From positions 1 through 5,608 of the forward strand of contig DASSCT010000154.1 of NCBI GenBank assembly GCA_035697545.1: a DNA stretch of 5,608 bases, in the 5' to 3' direction. Each line of letters begins with the position of its first letter. Positions within the stretch are counted from its first letter, which is position 1. Below the pieces are notes generated by a model. The model was not told where the DNA came from. It ran no database searches and saw only the letters and a list, made by a program, of their open reading frames with translations. The stretch comes from JACDAN01 sp035697545 (GTDB lineage: Bacteria; Actinomycetota; Thermoleophilia; Gaiellales; Gaiellaceae). A program made the translations under genes and the position numbers. Positions 1-5,608 of the stretch are shown here, piece by piece.

Positions 1-2459
1 CGCGGAGACTCCCCCACGCCTAGCTCGGCAAGATCGGCGCCGCTTACCTCGAGCCGCACGTCACGGAGCTCCTCGAAGTACCGCCGCAGCGGCGCGGGAT
101 CTGCCAGCGCGAGCGCGAAGAGCGGCGCGTCGGGCGCGTAGGGCTCGGCGAGCCCGACGATCTCCGCCGGCTCGGGAGCATCGCCGCGCAGGCGCTCGAC
201 GAGCCTTGGGCCGACGGTGACCGCCCAGGCAATCCGCTCGGCGTCGCGGCGCTGCACCTTCAACCGGCGGAGCCAGTCGTAGATCTCGTCCGGCGGCATA
301 CGGCGGGCCAAGACGGCGAGCGCGAGCCGCCAGGCCGGGATCCCCGCCTCGTAGCGCTCGTTGAGCTCTGTGGCCCGCTCGAGCAGCTCGACAGCCTCTT
401 CGTCCGCCGCCAGATGCGGATGAATCGCCGCGCCGGCGCCCAACTCGGCCAGCCTGAGGATCGAGGCGCCTGCATCACCCTCCTCCAAAAGGGCAATGAG
501 CTCGTCGCGAAGGCGGGCCGAGGAAAGGTCCCCCACAAGCCCCATCTCGATCGTGCCGCGTGCGAGCCGCTGTGTGTGATCGTCCATCCGGAAGGCGTAG
601 CGGCTCTCGTAGCGGATCGCGCGAAAGATGCGAGTCGGGTCGTCGATGAACGAAAGGTTGTGGAGTACGCGGATCGTCTTCGCTTCGAGATCGCGGCGCC
701 CGTGGAATGGGTCGACGAGGCGGCCGAAGTCGTCGCCCTTCAGGGACACGGCCATGGCGTTGATCGTGAAGTCGCGCCGGAAGAGGTCCTCCCGGATCGT
801 CGCGTGCTCGACGCTCGGCAGAGCGGCCGGAGCGTCGTAGAACTCCGTCCGCGCCGTGACGACGTCGATCCGCTGGTCGTCGCCGTAGAGCACGACGGCG
901 GTGCCGAACTTCTGGTGCGCGCGGACCCTGCCGCCGAGAGCGTCCGCCACGCTGCGCGCCAGCGCGATCGCGTCACCCTCCACCGCGATGTCGACGTCGA
1001 AGTTGGGCTCGCCGAGCAGGATGTCGCGAACGGTCCCCCCGACGAGGTAGACGCCGTCGAACGGCTCACTCGCCGCCGCGATCGCCTCGAAGGCCGGCGC
1101 AAGCTCCTCGAGCCGTGACAGCTCGTCGGCGAGACTTGCCGCTGCCTCCGGCTCCGCTTTGGGGCGCTCGCCGAGTGCCCGCAGGAGGTCGCTGCGGGTG
1201 ACAACGCCGACCAGGTCTCCGTCGTCCAGCACCGCGACCCGGCCGTCCGAGGAGCCGGCAAGGGCCTCCTGGACCTCGGCCAGCGGAGCGCCGGCGTCGA
1301 CGGTGGCCACGCGCGAGCTCATGATCCCCTTCACCGGCGCGTGCGACAGCCCGTGGGCGATCGCCTTGTCGAGATCCTCCCGGGAGACTGCTCCGACGAG
1401 GCGGCCCCCCTCGACGACGAGGATCCCGCTCTGCGCGTAACGCTGGCACGCGACCATCGCACGGCTGACGGGCTCGTCTGGCGGAATTCTCCGAGCCGGA
1501 CGGGACATGATCTGCTCCGCGCGGATCGGCTCCCCGGCCGCCGAGGCGAGTCGGTCGTCGAGCGTCTCGCGGGCCTCCTCGAGCGTTCCTCTGAACATTG
1601 CCGACGCCGCCTCGCGGTGGCCGCCGCCGCCCAGGCCCCGGGCGATCGCCGCCGCGTCGATCTCCGGCGTCCTGCTTCGAGCCACGCAGAACACACGGTC
1701 GTCCATCTCGACCAGCAGGACGAGCGCCTTCGCGTCGGTCAGGTCGACGATCTTGTGGGCGAGGTTCGAGACGCCGTCGACGTGGCGGGGCCAGGAGGCG
1801 GCGGTGACGAGGACGTCGATTCCCGCGACGCGTTCGCTTTCGATCGAGCCCATCAGCGCGCCGAGCAGCTCGCGCTCCTCGTCGGTGAGCGGCGTGTGCA
1901 GGAACCCGGCGATGTGCTCCTGCCTCGCCCCGTGGCGCATGCACCACGCGAGCGCGTCGGCGTCCCGCTGGGTCGCCGTCGGGTAGGTCAGCGAGCCCGT
2001 GTCCTCATGGATCGCGAGCGCGAAGGCGGTGGCTTCGAGCGGCGTGACCGGAAGCTCCCGCTCGGCGATGATGCCGACGAGCGTCGTCGTCAGCGCACCA
2101 TCCTGCGACACGACGGCGTTTTCCGGCTTGACCCACTCGGGCAGGTCGCCGCCATGGTGGTGGTCGAGGATGACCTTCTCGACGTCCGGATCGAGCGCAA
2201 CCTCCTCCAGCTCGCCGAGGCGCGACGCGCTCATCGTCTCCACGACGATCAAGCGCCTGATCGCCTCTGGCTCGATTCGGGAAACCTCGACCGCGTCGAG
2301 CTCGTCCGCGTGCAGGCGGTAGAACTCGCGCACGTTGCGGTTGAGCGCGGCGGACACGCAGACGACCGCATCCGGATAGAGCCGGCGCGCGGCGAACATC
2401 GCCGCGAACGCGTCGAAGTCGGTGTTGGTGTGGGTCGCGATGATCTCAGGTGCCTTCAC
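1..2459 (-). CDS. DHH/DHHA1 - CBS - CBS - class II tRNA nucleotidyltransferase fusion protein (C-terminus off the window)
   Basis: The frame stays open for 819 codons from a GTG at 2459 to the left edge. An in-frame TAA lies just upstream and no other start is nearby. Residues 5-290 form a DHH phosphoesterase: HTNTDFDA (10-17), E74 where family members usually have Asp, DHHH (99-102), and the DHHA1 signature GGGGH (277-281). Two CBS domains follow (about 317-370 and 379-430), normally adenine-nucleotide sensors. From about 468 there is a class II nucleotidyltransferase head: VGGTVRD (473-479), metal-binding DVD (488-490), RRDF (561-564) and a downstream DDPTRIFRAIRY motif. A helical tRNA-binding part follows, with DLAELGVGESPR near the edge, typical of the C-terminal region, so perhaps a few dozen residues are missing. 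From family knowledge the protein adds CCA, or only the terminal A, to tRNA 3' ends, or tails RNA; I cannot tell which. The same domain order is known in cyanobacteria and other bacteria, so the fusion is rare-looking but not new. The DHH part may be a nuclease or phosphatase on RNA or nucleotides (inference). Confidence 0.93.
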   Translation of the reverse strand, partial: MKAPEIIATHTNTDFDAFAAMFAARRLYPDAVVCVSAALNRNVREFYRLHADELDAVEVSRIEPEAIRRLIVVETMSASRLGELEEVALDPDVEKVILDHHHGGDLPEWVKPENAVVSQDGALTTTLVGIIAERELPVTPLEATAFALAIHEDTGSLTYPTATQRDADALAWCMRHGARQEHIAGFLHTPLTDEERELLGALMGSIESERVAGIDVLVTAASWPRHVDGVSNLAHKIVDLTDAKALVLLVEMDDRVFCVARSRTPEIDAAAIARGLGGGGHREAASAMFRGTLEEARETLDDRLASAAGEPIRAEQIMSRPARRIPPDEPVSRAMVACQRYAQSGILVVEGGRLVGAVSREDLDKAIAHGLSHAPVKGIMSSRVATVDAGAPLAEVQEALAGSSDGRVAVLDDGDLVGVVTRSDLLRALGERPKAEPEAAASLADELSRLEELAPAFEAIAAASEPFDGVYLVGGTVRDILLGEPNFDVDIAVEGDAIALARSVADALGGRVRAHQKFGTAVVLYGDDQRIDVVTARTEFYDAPAALPSVEHATIREDLFRRDFTINAMAVSLKGDDFGRLVDPFHGRRDLEAKTIRVLHNLSFIDDPTRIFRAIRYESRYAFRMDDHTQRLARGTIEMGLVGDLSSARLRDELIALLEEGDAGASILRLAELGAGAAIHPHLAADEEAVELLERATELNERYEAGIPAWRLALAVLARRMPPDEIYDWLRRLKVQRRDAERIAWAVTVGPRLVERLRGDAPEPAEIVGLAEPYAPDAPLFALALADPAPLRRYFEELRDVRLEVSGADLAELGVGESP

Positions 2460-2481
2460 ACCCGAGATTGTGTCTTAGACT
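2455..2481 (+). promoter_or_regulatory. Candidate promoter of the cupin-VOC pair (leaderless)
   Basis: TTCACA at 2455-2460 matches the -35 consensus TTGACA at 5 of 6 positions, and TAGACT at 2476-2481 matches TATAAT at 4 of 6. The spacer is 15 nt, slightly short. The -10 ends 6 nt before the ATG at 2488, so the predicted transcript starts at or next to the start codon. The -35 overlaps the start codon of the divergent gene. The motif match is by eye only. Confidence 0.33.
2467..2472 (-). promoter_or_regulatory. Candidate -10 element of the DHH-CBS-nucleotidyltransferase gene (leaderless)
   Basis: On the minus strand the hexamer CACAAT matches TATAAT at 4 of 6 positions and ends exactly 7 nt before the GTG start at 2459. 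Transcription would then begin at the start codon itself. No convincing Shine-Dalgarno sequence precedes the GTG, which fits a leaderless mRNA. No good -35 was found, so this is a weak prediction. Confidence 0.3.
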
Positions 2482-2487
2482 CGCGCC

Positions 2488-3027
2488 ATGCCCGAGGCGC
2501 GGCTCCAGGACTCCGGCTCCGGCCTCGCGCCCGGCAGCGACGGCTGGTTCGTGGTGAACGTGCGGGACGCCGAGTGGGCGACATCGAAGACGTTCGGCTC
2601 TGGGTGCGGGTTCGAGAGCCGGGAGTCCGAGTTCCCGCAGCTCGGCATCAACCTCAGCGTCCTGGAGCCTGGCGAGCCGAACTGCCTCTACCACTCGGAG
2701 TCGCAGCAGGAGGGGTTCCTCGTACTGTCCGGCGAATGCAGGCTGCTCGTCGACGGAGAGGAGCGGCTCCTCCGGCCGTGGGACTTCTTCCACTGCCCCG
2801 CCGGGACCGAGCATGTCTACGTGGGCGCCGGGGACGGGCCGTGCGTGATTCTGATGGTCGGCGCGCGGTCAGAGGACGAGCAGCTGCTCTACCCAGTATC
2901 GGAGCTCGCCGCGCGCTACGGCGCGAGCGCGGAGGAGGAGACGTCCGATCCGCGGCAAGCGTACGCGCGGTTCGAGCGCGCACAGCCGGGGCGGCCCTCG
3001 TACTGGGACCGCCTCCCCTGGGCATAG
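2488..3027 (+). CDS. Cupin-domain protein, 179 aa
   Basis: This is a single-domain cupin (Cupin_2 type beta-barrel), probably cytoplasmic because no signal peptide or membrane segment is seen. Cupin motif 1 spans about residues 62-82 (H69, E71, E75, then GFLVLSG). The usual HxH-x3-E becomes HxE-x3-E, so the second histidine is replaced by Glu. Motif 2 is at 97-109 (RPWDFFHCPAGTEH), giving H109 as the fourth likely metal ligand. A tail of about 50 residues after the barrel ends in PSYWDRLPWA, a conserved-looking aromatic stretch. The ATG at 2488 has no Shine-Dalgarno sequence but sits just after a -10-like hexamer, so it may be translated leaderless. The VOC gene starts 36 bp downstream on the same strand, probably in one transcript. 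The substrate is unknown: cupins range from isomerases and dioxygenases to sugar-binding proteins, and nothing here selects among them. Confidence 0.9.
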   Translation: MPEARLQDSGSGLAPGSDGWFVVNVRDAEWATSKTFGSGCGFESRESEFPQLGINLSVLEPGEPNCLYHSESQQEGFLVLSGECRLLVDGEERLLRPWDFFHCPAGTEHVYVGAGDGPCVILMVGARSEDEQLLYPVSELAARYGASAEEETSDPRQAYARFERAQPGRPSYWDRLPWA

Positions 3028-3053
3028 CTGGCGCTCTTACGAACGACGACACG

Positions 3054-3060
3054 AAAGGGA
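3054..3060 (+). promoter_or_regulatory. Ribosome binding site of the VOC gene
   Basis: The purine-rich AAAGGGA ends 3 nt before the ATG at 3064. This supports that ATG over the overlapping out-of-frame ATG at 3060. It contrasts with the upstream cupin gene, which lacks such a site, as expected for the internal gene of a two-gene transcript. Confidence 0.6.
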
Positions 3061-3063
3061 TGC

Positions 3064-3492
3064 ATGAGCGAGTCGACTCAGAGCGACGAAAACACTCAGG
3101 CGGCATGGCCCGGAGGGATCGCCGCGATCACGTTATTCGTGGAGGACGTCGCGGCCGCGAAGCGCTTCTACAGCGACGTCTTTCAGCTCCCCGTCTTCTT
3201 CGAAGACGACACCTCGACGGTCTTCAAGTTCGGTGACACGCTCGTCAACCTGCTGGAGGCGAGCGAAGCGCCCGCGCTTATCGCGCCTGCGACGGTCGCG
3301 ACTCCCGACGCGGGTGTCAGGTTCCAGTTCACGCTCGGTGTAGACGACGTGGATGCGACGGTCGACGAACTAAAGAGCCGCGGAGTCGAACTGCTGAACG
3401 GGCCGATGGATCGTCCGTGGGGGATCCGCACCGCCAGCTTCCTCGATCCGGGAGGTCACATCTGGGAGGTCGCCATTAGCACCAACTCCTGA
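3064..3492 (+). CDS. VOC family protein (glyoxalase/bleomycin-resistance/dioxygenase fold), 142 aa
   Basis: The protein has two beta-alpha-beta-beta-beta modules, the usual vicinal-oxygen-chelate size. Module 1 runs from about residue 18, with ITLFVEDVAAAKRFYSDVF (22-40) matching the strand-helix opening of the family, and E65 at the end of the sheet. Module 2 starts at about 87 with FTLGVDDVDATVDEL (89-103) and ends with FLDPGGHIWEV (126-136), a classic VOC ending with E135. By alignment the four metal positions would be A21, E65, Q88 and E135, so the first ligand is absent. Metal chemistry is therefore uncertain, and a binding or sequestration role is possible. The first 16 residues are polar and probably disordered. 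It follows the cupin gene by 36 bp and converges on ridA with a 24-bp gap. The specific substrate cannot be assigned. Confidence 0.9.
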   Translation: MSESTQSDENTQAAWPGGIAAITLFVEDVAAAKRFYSDVFQLPVFFEDDTSTVFKFGDTLVNLLEASEAPALIAPATVATPDAGVRFQFTLGVDDVDATVDELKSRGVELLNGPMDRPWGIRTASFLDPGGHIWEVAISTNS

Positions 3493-3516
3493 GCGAACGC
3501 GTCTCTGTTAGTGCTC

Positions 3517-3906
3517 TCAGGCGAGCGCGATCGCCTCGATCTCGATCTTGGCGCCAGAGGGGAGGTTCGAGATCTCGACCGTCGCCCGGGCCGGCGGAGG
3601 TTCTCCGACGCGGCGCGCGTAGACCTCGTTCATGCCCGAGAAGTCGGTCAGATCGAGCAGAAAGACCGTCGTCTTGACGATGCGATCGAGCCCCGAGCCG
3701 GCCTCCTCGAGGATCGCCTGGAGATTGTCGAAGATCTTCTCCGTCTGCTCCTCGATCGAGTCCCCGACGATCTCCGCATGATCGGGCTCGAGCGCCAGCT
3801 GGCCAGAGACAAACACGAATCCGTTCGCGCGAATCGCCTGCGAGTACGGCGCGCCCTGGAACGGCGCCGGCGCTCGCTCGGTGCGCACGACCTCCTTCTC
3901 TCCCAT
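3517..3906 (-). CDS. ridA: RidA family enamine/imine deaminase (YjgF/YER057c/UK114), 129 aa
   Basis: RidA proteins are small trimeric cytoplasmic enzymes that hydrolyse reactive enamine/imine intermediates such as 2-aminoacrylate, released by PLP enzymes, to the keto acid and ammonia. The length is typical. Visible hallmarks are APYSQAIRANGFVFVSGQ (19-36), a helix with EQTEKIFDNLQAILEEAG (53-70), and the C-terminal signature PPARATVEISNLP (104-116) holding the catalytic-type Arg (R107), followed by E122. A longer open frame reaches back to 4011, but the ATG at 3906 is chosen because the RidA fold starts there and a strong AAAGGAG lies 4 nt upstream. It is the last gene of the murA operon. Only one base separates it from the stop of the HisB-like gene, implying coupled translation. 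The RidA subfamily (deaminase or binding-only) is not settled, but retention of R107 favours an active enzyme. Confidence 0.95.
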   Translation of the reverse strand: MGEKEVVRTERAPAPFQGAPYSQAIRANGFVFVSGQLALEPDHAEIVGDSIEEQTEKIFDNLQAILEEAGSGLDRIVKTTVFLLDLTDFSGMNEVYARRVGEPPPARATVEISNLPSGAKIEIEAIALA

Positions 3907-3907
3907 G

Positions 3908-4432
3908 TCACTCCTTTCGCTGCGCGCCGGCCGCGGCCAGCGCTCCTCCGAGGGCCTTGAAGATCGCCTCGAGCACGTGCCGCGCGTCCTCGCCGTGGAG
4001 GAGCCGAACATGGAGCGTCAACCCCGCGGCTTCGGACAGCTCGCTCAGGAACCCCGAGACGAGATCGCGGTCGAGACCCGCGACGTGTGCGTCGGACAGA
4101 TCGACGTTCGATACCAGCAACGGCCGGTTGGACACCTCGAGCGCGACGTTCGCCAGTGCCTCGTCGGCGGGGGCGATCGCCGAGCCATAGCCCTGCGCGC
4201 CCTCCTGGGACAGGAGCTCGCGAAGCGACTCTCCGAGGGCACGCCCAGCGGCGGCCGTAGCCGCATCGGGCCCTCCGGGCGCCACTTCCAGCTGCAGATC
4301 CAGTGCGGCGCGCTCGGCCAACAGCTCCAGCAGATGGTCGAGCACCGGCAGGCCGGTGGAGACCTCGGTGCGCCCATTCCCGCCGAGCGACACGCGCGCC
4401 TGGAGCCTGGTGGCTTCCTCCCCCGCCGGCAT
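3908..4432 (-). CDS. HisB-family protein (imidazoleglycerol-phosphate dehydratase-like) lacking metal ligands, 174 aa
   Basis: The sequence aligns by eye with HisB along nearly its whole length: STGLPVLDHLL (25-35), GYGSAIAPADEAL (81-93), EVSNRP (99-104), GLTLHVRLL (137-145) and HVLEAIFKAL (152-161). Normal HisB dehydrates imidazoleglycerol phosphate to imidazoleacetol phosphate using two Mn ions bound by histidines and glutamates. Here the hallmark DHHTVED becomes D56-A-A-T-A-A-A62, so both His and the Glu are Ala. The later HH pair is R151-H152, and the R-H after the DHML-type motif is R41-A42. H33, H141, H152 and E155 remain. The protein is about 20 residues shorter than usual. I infer a catalytically dead relative with a structural, regulatory or new binding role. 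The frame is intact, which argues against a decaying pseudogene. The ATG at 4432 is 14 bp after the murA stop with no Shine-Dalgarno nearby, so translation probably depends on murA. It is 1 bp from ridA. Confidence 0.85.
   Translation of the reverse strand: MPAGEEATRLQARVSLGGNGRTEVSTGLPVLDHLLELLAERAALDLQLEVAPGGPDAATAAAGRALGESLRELLSQEGAQGYGSAIAPADEALANVALEVSNRPLLVSNVDLSDAHVAGLDRDLVSGFLSELSEAAGLTLHVRLLHGEDARHVLEAIFKALGGALAAAGAQRKE
3911..3917 (-). promoter_or_regulatory. Ribosome binding site of ridA inside the HisB-like gene
   Basis: On the minus strand AAAGGAG lies 4 nt before the ridA ATG at 3906. It sits within the last codons of the HisB-like gene, whose TGA is at 3910-3908. It fixes the ridA start, which would otherwise be placed 35 codons further upstream. 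Confidence 0.82.
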
Positions 4433-4446
4433 CGCGAAACGTGGCG

Positions 4447-5608
4447 CTAGGCGTTCTCCACGCGTTCGATCCGCGCTCCGAGCGCACGCAGGCGCTCGTC
4501 GATCCGCTCGTAGCCGCGGTCGATCTCGCCCACGTTTCCGATCGTCGAGACCCCCTCGGCGCAGAGACCGGCAATCAGCATCGCCATCCCGGCGCGAATG
4601 TCCGGACTGGCCATGCGCTGTCCGTACAGCTTCGCCGGCCCGGTGACGACGGCACGGTGCGGGTCGCAGAGGATGATCCGCGCGCCCATGCTGACCAGCT
4701 TGTCCACGAAGAAGAGCCGGTTTTCGAACATCTTCTCGAAGATCAGGACCGTGCCCTCCGCCTGCGTCGCGACGGCCAGGGCGATCGAGGTCAGGTCGGC
4801 CGGGAATGCAGGCCACGGACCGTCCTCGATCTTGGGGATCTGGTCGCCGAGGTCGTCCTCGATCTTCAGCTCCTGGCCGGCCGGGACGCGCACGCTCGAC
4901 TCGCCGAGCTCGACGTGCACGCCGAGCCGGGCGAAGACGGGGAGGATCGAGACCAAGTCCTCGATGTCGACGTCGTCGACGGTCACGTCGCCGCCGGTCA
5001 CCGCCGCGAGCCCGATGAAGCTCGCGACCTCGATGTGCTCCGGAGCGATCCGCCACTCGCCGCCCGAGAGCTCCTGAACGCCCCGGATGCGCAGGACGTT
5101 TGAGCCAACCCCCTCGATGCTCGCCCCGAGCGAGCAGAGGAACCGGCAGAGATCCTGGACGTGCGGCTCGCAGGCGGCGTTCCCGATCACCGTCTCGCCG
5201 CGCGCCACAGCAGCGGCCATGATCGCGTTCTCGGTCGCCATGACGCTCGCCTCGTCGAGGAAGATCCGCCGCCCCTGGAGGCCCGACGTCTGCATGTCGA
5301 AGCGGCCGTTGAGCTCGATCTCCACGCCGAGCTCGGCGAGGGCGTGGATGTGCGGGTCGAGCCGGCGCCTTCCGATCACGTCGCCGCCCGGCGGCGGCAC
5401 GCTCGCCCGGCCGAAGCGGGCTAGCAGCGGGCCGGCCAGGAGGAAGGACGCGCGGATGCGGCTGCAGAGCTCGGGGTCGAGCTCGAACTTGCTCGCATTG
5501 GCGGAGTCGATGCGGACCTCGTTCCGCCCAAGCCAGTCGACGTCGGCCCCTACATCGGCGAGCAGCGCGAGCATCGTCTCGACGTCGCGGATCCGCGGGA
5601 CGTTGCTC
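4447..5608 (-). CDS. murA: UDP-N-acetylglucosamine 1-carboxyvinyltransferase, MurA family, Asp variant (N-terminus off the window)
   Basis: MurA transfers enolpyruvate from phosphoenolpyruvate to UDP-GlcNAc, the first committed step of peptidoglycan synthesis in the cytoplasm. The window holds 386 residues to a TAG; about 40 N-terminal residues, including the usual active-site Lys, lie outside. Visible family landmarks include NVPRIRDVETM at the edge, IRASFLLAGPLLARFG, PPGGDVIGRR, SVMATENAIMAAAV, the FPADL aspartate segment, and the ending SPDIRAGMAMLIAGL...IDRGYERIDERLRALGARI. The catalytic-loop cysteine of the PGGC motif is Asp (codon at 5380-5382), as in mycobacterial MurA, which is fosfomycin-insensitive. 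Several normally strong positions differ: SVGATEN is SVMATEN, REPEI is CEPHV, and FPTDMQ is FPADLT. This is therefore a divergent branch, and a MurA paralogue with shifted function is possible. It heads, or is internal to, the operon with the HisB-like gene and ridA. The promoter is not in view. Confidence 0.92.
   Translation of the reverse strand, partial: SNVPRIRDVETMLALLADVGADVDWLGRNEVRIDSANASKFELDPELCSRIRASFLLAGPLLARFGRASVPPPGGDVIGRRRLDPHIHALAELGVEIELNGRFDMQTSGLQGRRIFLDEASVMATENAIMAAAVARGETVIGNAACEPHVQDLCRFLCSLGASIEGVGSNVLRIRGVQELSGGEWRIAPEHIEVASFIGLAAVTGGDVTVDDVDIEDLVSILPVFARLGVHVELGESSVRVPAGQELKIEDDLGDQIPKIEDGPWPAFPADLTSIALAVATQAEGTVLIFEKMFENRLFFVDKLVSMGARIILCDPHRAVVTGPAKLYGQRMASPDIRAGMAMLIAGLCAEGVSTIGNVGEIDRGYERIDERLRALGARIERVENA

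Noticed and set aside
414..1118. A 234-codon plus-strand open frame
   Set aside because: It lies wholly opposite the nucleotidyltransferase part of the fusion, has the mirrored Arg/Asp/Val composition expected of an antisense frame, and shows no recognisable motif.
1341..3236. A 631-codon plus-strand open frame lying opposite the fusion gene and running into the cupin gene
   Set aside because: Its translation is Arg/Asp/Val-rich low-complexity text with no domain. It is antisense to an 819-codon frame with clear motifs and crosses two real genes, so it is a high-GC shadow frame.
3493..3516. A terminator between the convergent VOC and ridA genes
   Set aside because: The 24-bp gap offers only a 4-bp GAGC/GCTC pairing and no T-run, so I cannot support an intrinsic terminator. 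The convergent transcripts may overlap or end by Rho.
3907..4011. A 35-codon N-terminal extension of ridA
   Set aside because: It overlaps the HisB-like gene, lacks RidA similarity and has no supporting ribosome binding site, while the ATG at 3906 has a strong one.
3908..4432. Calling the HisB-like gene a pseudogene
   Set aside because: The frame is intact over 174 codons, its core motifs outside the metal site are well preserved, and it is translationally linked to its neighbours, so loss of catalysis rather than gene decay is the better reading.
3908..5056. A long upstream extension of the HisB-like frame (382 codons) through the murA gene
   Set aside because: The extra 208 residues are Arg-rich and overlap murA in another frame. 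HisB homology begins only near the ATG at 4432.
1..5608. CRISPR arrays, tRNA or rRNA genes, insertion sequences, attachment sites
   Set aside because: No regularly spaced repeats, transposase motifs or inverted terminal repeats were seen, and nearly every base is covered by a supported coding frame.

Overview
This is a gene-dense, high-GC window with no RNA genes, CRISPR array, insertion sequence or long non-coding stretch. The very high GC, GTG/ATG starts, genes that look leaderless, an Asp-type MurA and a giant DHH-CBS-nucleotidyltransferase fusion suggest a high-GC bacterium. I favour a deep-branching actinobacterium (Thermoleophilia/Gaiellales-like), but that is an inference from style, not from a marker gene.

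Layout. (1) Minus strand, 2459 down to the left edge: a very large open frame of at least 819 codons. It fuses a DHH/DHHA1 phosphoesterase module, two CBS domains and a class II tRNA nucleotidyltransferase (CCA-/A-adding or poly(A) polymerase type). Its C-terminus lies outside the window. (2) Plus strand, 2488-3492: a cupin protein followed after 36 bp by a VOC/glyoxalase-fold protein, probably one transcript. This pair diverges from the fusion gene across only 28 bp, where each strand has a -10-like hexamer ending 7 nt before the start codon. (3) Minus strand, from the right edge to 3517: a compact operon of murA (N-terminus cut by the window edge), a HisB-family protein and ridA. The gaps are 14 bp and 1 bp. 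It converges on the VOC gene across 24 bp with no obvious terminator.

How the genes may work together. MurA starts peptidoglycan precursor synthesis from UDP-GlcNAc and phosphoenolpyruvate. Its catalytic cysteine position is aspartate, a change linked in other bacteria to fosfomycin insensitivity. The next gene keeps the HisB (imidazoleglycerol-phosphate dehydratase) fold signature, but the HHxxE metal motif reads AAxxA and other metal histidines are gone, so it looks like a pseudoenzyme. It is tightly coupled to RidA, an enamine/imine deaminase. This murA / degenerate HisB / ridA trio is the most unusual content of the window. The fusion protein on the left probably acts in tRNA 3'-end maturation or RNA tailing, and the cupin and VOC proteins are small-molecule-binding or metabolic proteins of unknown substrate.
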